Positions 60,307 through 64,000 of a stretch of DNA of 64,000 nucleotides are shown here, piece by piece. How positions within the stretch are numbered: position 1 is the stretch's first letter; each line of letters opens with the position of its first letter. Source of the DNA: Opitutaceae bacterium (GTDB lineage Bacteria; Verrucomicrobiota; Verrucomicrobiia; Opitutales; Opitutaceae); NCBI GenBank assembly GCA_028284235.1, contig JANQSC010000075.1:62001-126000 (forward strand), in the 5' to 3' direction. A model generated the notes under the pieces. That model saw nothing but the letters and a program-made list of their open reading frames with translations, searched no databases and was not told the origin of the DNA. Both the position numbers and the translations under genes were made by a program.

Positions 60307-60861
60307 ATGAAGTCTCACCCAATCGTTAAAATCTACATTCTCACCGCTCTCGCGACCGCAACCCTCATCCTTCCGCCCGCGCGAGGAGAGGAGGACGAAG
60401 CCCCCGAAATGACGGTGGCGCAAGTCGAAGCCTTTCTGAGCGAGAACTTGCCCGAATCACTGGCCCTCCTCGAATACGTCCGCAAGAACGAGACGATCGA
60501 AGATTACCGGGGCGCCTTCGAGCGAGCAGTCGAGACCGTTCGAGAATTCCATGAAATCCGAGAGCACGAAGGCGAGAAACGAGCCGAATGGTTTCTCCAT
60601 CTGATCCGGCTGGAACTGCAAATCGAGCAACTCGCGCTCGAATGGCAGGCCAACCAGAACGAAGCACAGAGGAAACGCATCCGGGAGGACCTGAGAGCCA
60701 AAATCACCGAACTCTTCGATCATGAACTCCAGGGAAACATCGAGGATCTCGCTCTCCTGAGAAAAGAAGTGGTCACTATCGAGCAGGAGATCGACAGCCT
60801 CCAGTCGAATCGCGACTTTCTGATCGGCGAAGAACTAAAGGAAATCCTGGAAGAACACTGA
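60307..60861 (+). CDS. Secreted helical protein of the ECF operon
   Basis: 184 residues. Signal peptide to about 27 (PPARG). The mature protein is almost entirely charged amphipathic helix (EIREHEGEKRAEWFLHLIRLELQIEQLALEW and QRKRIREDLRAKITELFDHEL, in parts). The length and Glu/Lys/Arg/Gln/Leu content recall Spy/CpxP-type periplasmic helical proteins, but I cannot assign it to that family. As third gene of the sigma/anti-sigma operon (7 bp gap) it could be the sensor or the effector. Confidence 0.75.
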   Translation: MKSHPIVKIYILTALATATLILPPARGEEDEAPEMTVAQVEAFLSENLPESLALLEYVRKNETIEDYRGAFERAVETVREFHEIREHEGEKRAEWFLHLIRLELQIEQLALEWQANQNEAQRKRIREDLRAKITELFDHELQGNIEDLALLRKEVVTIEQEIDSLQSNRDFLIGEELKEILEEH

Positions 60862-60994
60862 GCGTCAGGAGCGAGTCTCCGAAGGGACACGCCAGGGAAG
60901 AATGCGGCCGGGCGAAAAAACTCGTTTTTTCGACAATAAACGCCCGCCATCTCGGTTAAAGGTACCAAGAAACCTTTAACGGAATCGAGTTCCT

Positions 60995-63454
60995 ATGAGA
61001 TTGAACGCTCTTCTTTCCTGGGCCGGCGCGGCGATCCGTCAACGATCGCGCGAATTCAAGGCTCCAACACGTAAACTAAAACGCGCGCACAGCGAATTCC
61101 AGATGTCGAATCGCGCCATCCCAGCCAGCGCAATCCACTACGCACCCTGTGAGTATCCCTCCTTTTTGGATACAGAGCGCGTCGATCGAATTCAGCTCAA
61201 GCCAAGACCCAAGCGCCCTCGCTCGTTCTCAAACCGATCACTCAAATGGACACTAGCCATCCTTTCAATCGGAACCGAATCCCTCTTCTCCCAGGGATTC
61301 GACCTCGATGGCGATGGCCTGGGAGATCTCTGGTCCGCCTACTACGAAGCGAGCAATTTGTCACCAAACAACGACGACGACGGGGATGGAGCTACCAATT
61401 TGGAGGAGGAAGTCGCCGGAACCGACCCCTTTGATCCGCTCAGCGTATTCAAAGCGGAACTTCAGCGGGTCGGTTCCAATTGGCGCATTCTCTGGATCGC
61501 CTCGCCCGGCAAAGGCTACCGCGTCGAGACCACCTCCAGTCTCGTCAACTGGGCCGCCGACGGACCCGCAATCGAGGACGCAAACGGCCAGACATTCATC
61601 GAGTTCGACGGGAGCGGGACCCAGATCTTCGCCCGAGTGAACGTTTCCGACCGCGACCAGGACGGAGACGGACTGACCGCCTGGGAGGAAGCCGGGTTCT
61701 TTCTCTCGGACACCGACCCGAACAGCAATGGCAATCCTGGCATCGGCGACTATTCCTCCGTTCTCGCCTCAATGAACTCGTCCGAGGGCTACGTGTTCAA
61801 CGGGAAGTTCTTTCCGGGAGGCCAATCGCCGCATGAGCCCCTCAGCCTGGCGGAATCGGCTCGCTTTCTCCAGCAAGCCACGATGGGAGCGGACTTCGAA
61901 ATGATCCAATCCGTATCCGCTTCGGGAATACCCGCCTGGATCGACGCTCAAATCGCGCTGCCAGCGACGAGTCACGTGCAGCGGAACAATGACCTGCACG
62001 TCACCGTCATCGACGAAGAAAACGGGGAGGACTTCGCGTATTCCGACTACATTTGGACTTGGTGGGACGTCAACCTCACCGCCCCCGACGTCCTGAGGCA
62101 GCGAGTGGCCTTTGCCCTCAGCGAGATCCTCGTCGTCGGCCAGACCACCGACACCCTCGAAGACAACTATTGGGGCATCGCCACCTACTACGACCTCCTC
62201 GTCAACGGAGCGTTTGGAAACTACCGGGACATCCTCTACAACATCACGACCAATCCCGCCATGGGGCACTACCTCAGCCACGTGAAGAATCGCCCCACCG
62301 ATCTCCAGAACAACATTTTCCCCGACGAGAACTACGCACGAGAAATCATGCAGCTCTTCTCCATCGGCCTTTGGGAGCTGAACCTCGACGGCTCCCGCAA
62401 AAAAGACGTCAACGGCAACGACATTCCCACCTACGACAATTCCAACATCACCGAGTTCGCCCGCGTATTCACCGGCCTAACCTACAACCCGGAAAATCCA
62501 AACAACGGAACCCCCTGGGATAGCGAAGAGCCCGGCTCGATTGCGAGTATCGACGACTACCTCGGCGCCGATTCTGCGTGGATGGGCATCGAAATGGCCC
62601 AATACGAACCGATGCACGAAACCGGCCCTAAAAACCTCCTCTACGGCCAATCGACCGACGGAACTCTGAAGCAAGACCTCGATGCCGCAATCGACAACCT
62701 CTTCAACCACCCCAACGTCGGCCCGTTTATCGGGCGACTTCTCATTCAACGGCTCGTGAAGTCCAACCCCTCCCCCGGCTACGTCGCCCGAGTCGCGAGC
62801 GCGTTCAACTCCAACGCCAGCGGCGCGCGAGGAGACATGAAAGCGGTGATTCGAGCCATTCTCCTGGATCCGGAAGCCCGCAACGCCACCTTCCTCAACG
62901 ACCCGGGCCACGGCAAGCTCCGCGAACCAGTCATTCGCCACTTAAACCTCATGCGAGCATTCAACTTCTCATCTTCGGACGGTCGATTTCGCGACACGCA
63001 CAATGATGCGGTAGAAGCCTATGCTCAACGACCCATGCGCGCTCCGAGCGTATTTAATTTTTACCTACCCGACCATCAGCCTATTGGGGAATTGAAGAAC
63101 AACGGGCTCTACGCGCCGGAATTCCAAATCACTACCGCGACGACAACCATCAAAACGCTTAACTACTGGGCCAACGCAATTCCCTACGAGGATTTTATCA
63201 ACCCCACCGACGACGCCCCGATTCCGACCTTTACCATGGACTACAGTGACGAACTCGCCCTCGCCGACGACATCGAATCGCTCATCGACCGGCTTGATAT
63301 CTTGTTGACCCGGGGTCAAATGACAACGGCAGCCCGAGCGACTATAGGCGACGCCCTTGTCTCCGCCCAAAACGCCGAAACGAGTCCTGAAGATCTCGTT
63401 CGCTTCGCCATCACACTCATCGCCTCTTCGCCGGATTTCGCCATTTTGCGTTAG
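60995..63454 (+). CDS. Large secreted DUF1800 protein with calcium-type repeats
   Basis: 819 residues. A long basic leader of about 80 residues (many Arg/Lys) precedes the hydrophobic LKWTLAILSIGTESLF; a start at the ATG at 61103 would shorten it to about 45. DLDGDGLGDLW and NNDDDGDGATNLEEE are thrombospondin-3-type calcium loops near 105-140. DUF1800 starts near residue 285 (LAESARFLQQATMGADFEMIQS) with the conserved NYWGIATYYDLLVNGAFGNYRDIL, NLFPDENYAREIMQLFSIGLW-like and RAPSVFNFYLPDHQP blocks. DUF1800 proteins are almost always next to DUF1501 genes, as here, and are believed to work in pairs at the cell surface; the function is unknown. Confidence 0.85.
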   Translation: MRLNALLSWAGAAIRQRSREFKAPTRKLKRAHSEFQMSNRAIPASAIHYAPCEYPSFLDTERVDRIQLKPRPKRPRSFSNRSLKWTLAILSIGTESLFSQGFDLDGDGLGDLWSAYYEASNLSPNNDDDGDGATNLEEEVAGTDPFDPLSVFKAELQRVGSNWRILWIASPGKGYRVETTSSLVNWAADGPAIEDANGQTFIEFDGSGTQIFARVNVSDRDQDGDGLTAWEEAGFFLSDTDPNSNGNPGIGDYSSVLASMNSSEGYVFNGKFFPGGQSPHEPLSLAESARFLQQATMGADFEMIQSVSASGIPAWIDAQIALPATSHVQRNNDLHVTVIDEENGEDFAYSDYIWTWWDVNLTAPDVLRQRVAFALSEILVVGQTTDTLEDNYWGIATYYDLLVNGAFGNYRDILYNITTNPAMGHYLSHVKNRPTDLQNNIFPDENYAREIMQLFSIGLWELNLDGSRKKDVNGNDIPTYDNSNITEFARVFTGLTYNPENPNNGTPWDSEEPGSIASIDDYLGADSAWMGIEMAQYEPMHETGPKNLLYGQSTDGTLKQDLDAAIDNLFNHPNVGPFIGRLLIQRLVKSNPSPGYVARVASAFNSNASGARGDMKAVIRAILLDPEARNATFLNDPGHGKLREPVIRHLNLMRAFNFSSSDGRFRDTHNDAVEAYAQRPMRAPSVFNFYLPDHQPIGELKNNGLYAPEFQITTATTTIKTLNYWANAIPYEDFINPTDDAPIPTFTMDYSDELALADDIESLIDRLDILLTRGQMTTAARATIGDALVSAQNAETSPEDLVRFAITLIASSPDFAILR

Positions 63455-63503
63455 CTGACACAAACCAAAACCCAGAGTCGCATCCACTCAACTGTATCCG
63501 AAA

Positions 63504-64000
63504 ATGAAACACAATCGCCAAACAATTTCCCGTCGGACGTTCCTCGGTCAAGCATCGTGCGCCGCCATTTCAGCCACTCCAGTTCTATCAACTCTGCTCA
63601 ACCTGAGCATGGCCAATACCGCGGTCGCCGCGACGTCCGACCCAAACGACTACAAAGCCCTCGTCTGCTTCTTTTTCGGGGGCGGCAACGACTCGTTCAA
63701 TATGCTCGTCCCAAAAGGTCCTGCCGAGTATTCCGAATACGCGACCGCCCGCAGCAACCAAGCGCTTCCGCAAAACAGCATCCTGCCTCTCAATGGTTCC
63801 CACAATGGCAAGACGCTCGGTCTCCATCCTGGAATGCCGGAGCTGCAGGCACTCTACAACGCCAACCCAAGTCGACTCGCCTTCGTCTGCAACGTCGGGA
63901 CGCTCGTCGAGCCCACTAACCTCGCCGCCTACGAAAGCGGCGCGGTCGCGCTCCCCTCCGGACTGTTCTCCCACGCCGACCAAATCATGCAATGGCAAAC
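63504..64000 (+). CDS. Tat-exported DUF1501 protein, C-terminus cut by window edge
   Basis: 165 complete codons before the edge. ISRRTFLGQAS is a twin-arginine signal (RR at 10-11). YKALVCFFFGGGNDSFNMLVPKGPAEYSEYATAR, in parts, and LGLHPGMPELQALYNANPSRLAFVCNVGTLVEP, in parts, are the DUF1501 hallmarks (FGGNDS-like and HPGM). DUF1501 belongs to the alkaline-phosphatase/sulfatase-like fold; the family has no confirmed reaction. It follows the DUF1800 gene by 49 bp, the normal pair order. Confidence 0.9.
   Translation, partial: MKHNRQTISRRTFLGQASCAAISATPVLSTLLNLSMANTAVAATSDPNDYKALVCFFFGGGNDSFNMLVPKGPAEYSEYATARSNQALPQNSILPLNGSHNGKTLGLHPGMPELQALYNANPSRLAFVCNVGTLVEPTNLAAYESGAVALPSGLFSHADQIMQWQ

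Noticed and set aside
1..64000. tRNA, rRNA or tmRNA genes
   Set aside because: No cloverleaf with GGTTCGAATC-type T-arm or rRNA-like block was found by eye in the gaps.

Overview
The window is chromosomal DNA from a free-living, probably marine, member of the Verrucomicrobiota; the gene content fits Opitutales/Puniceicoccaceae best. The support is seven secreted formylglycine sulfatases in 64 kb, Tat-exported Gfo/Idh/MocA oxidoreductases, large secreted cytochrome/beta-propeller proteins of the PVC superphylum type, a DUF1800/DUF1501 pair, ECF sigma factors (one fused to a membrane domain), few Shine-Dalgarno sequences, and many GTG starts with GTGA/ATGA overlaps. The DNA is GC-rich by eye, apart from an AT-rich island at about 22.7-23.07 kb. 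I saw no rRNA, tRNA, CRISPR, transposase or phage structural module.

Layout. 0-10.3 kb: a secreted protein cut by the left edge, a CE15-like glucuronoyl esterase, two sulfatases, two secreted proteins of unknown role, a TetR gene whose operator recurs in front of a small exported peptide and an FMN-type oxidoreductase, then a SASA esterase coupled to a DUF1330 gene. 10.5-16.3 kb: divergent electron-transfer-type genes, namely a large propeller/cytochrome c protein against a propeller protein and a cytochrome c protein that share an N-terminal domain. 16.4-31 kb: four more sulfatases (two next to Tat-exported Gfo/Idh/MocA genes), a ketopantoate-reductase-like gene, and an isolated YadA-head/peptidase S74 surface protein in the AT-rich island. 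31.3-36 kb: an OpgC-like acyltransferase, a CIA30-type protein, the ECF sigma-membrane fusion and an AraC/GyrI regulator. 36-43.3 kb: a tight TetR-OMF-MFP-RND operon ending in an ABC transmembrane domain that lacks an ATPase, behind a perfect 34-bp palindromic operator. 43.4-49.5 kb: an FG-GAP-like secreted protein, a 934-residue HEAT-like lipoprotein and a seventh sulfatase. 49.7-54.5 kb: two small regulatory circuits (epimerase + TetR behind an 18-bp inverted repeat; AraC divergent from NmrA-DUF1772-SnoaL). 54.7-64 kb: a cytochrome c/PQQ-type sugar dehydrogenase, a Pmp-like beta-helix protein bracketed by a duplicated dehydrogenase 3' end, an ECF sigma/anti-sigma/helical protein operon, then DUF1800 and DUF1501 proteins.

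Together the genes suggest a cell that scavenges sulfated and acetylated or esterified polysaccharides (sulfatases, CE15 and SASA esterases, Gfo/Idh/MocA sugar oxidoreductases) and has periplasmic cytochrome-linked oxidation and several one-component stress or drug circuits. No glycoside hydrolase or SusCD pair is present, so this is not a classical PUL.

The least explained signal is non-coding. Intergenic gaps at 3.7-4.0, 8.67-9.18, 20.28-20.57, 26.2-26.34 and 30.99-31.30 kb hold mosaics of short hairpins. Their linkers are conserved while the stem sequences change from copy to copy and stay paired. Some copies are arranged as inverted pairs with TTTAACAGGAT/ATCCTGTTAAA ends. I regard this as the best candidate for something undescribed.
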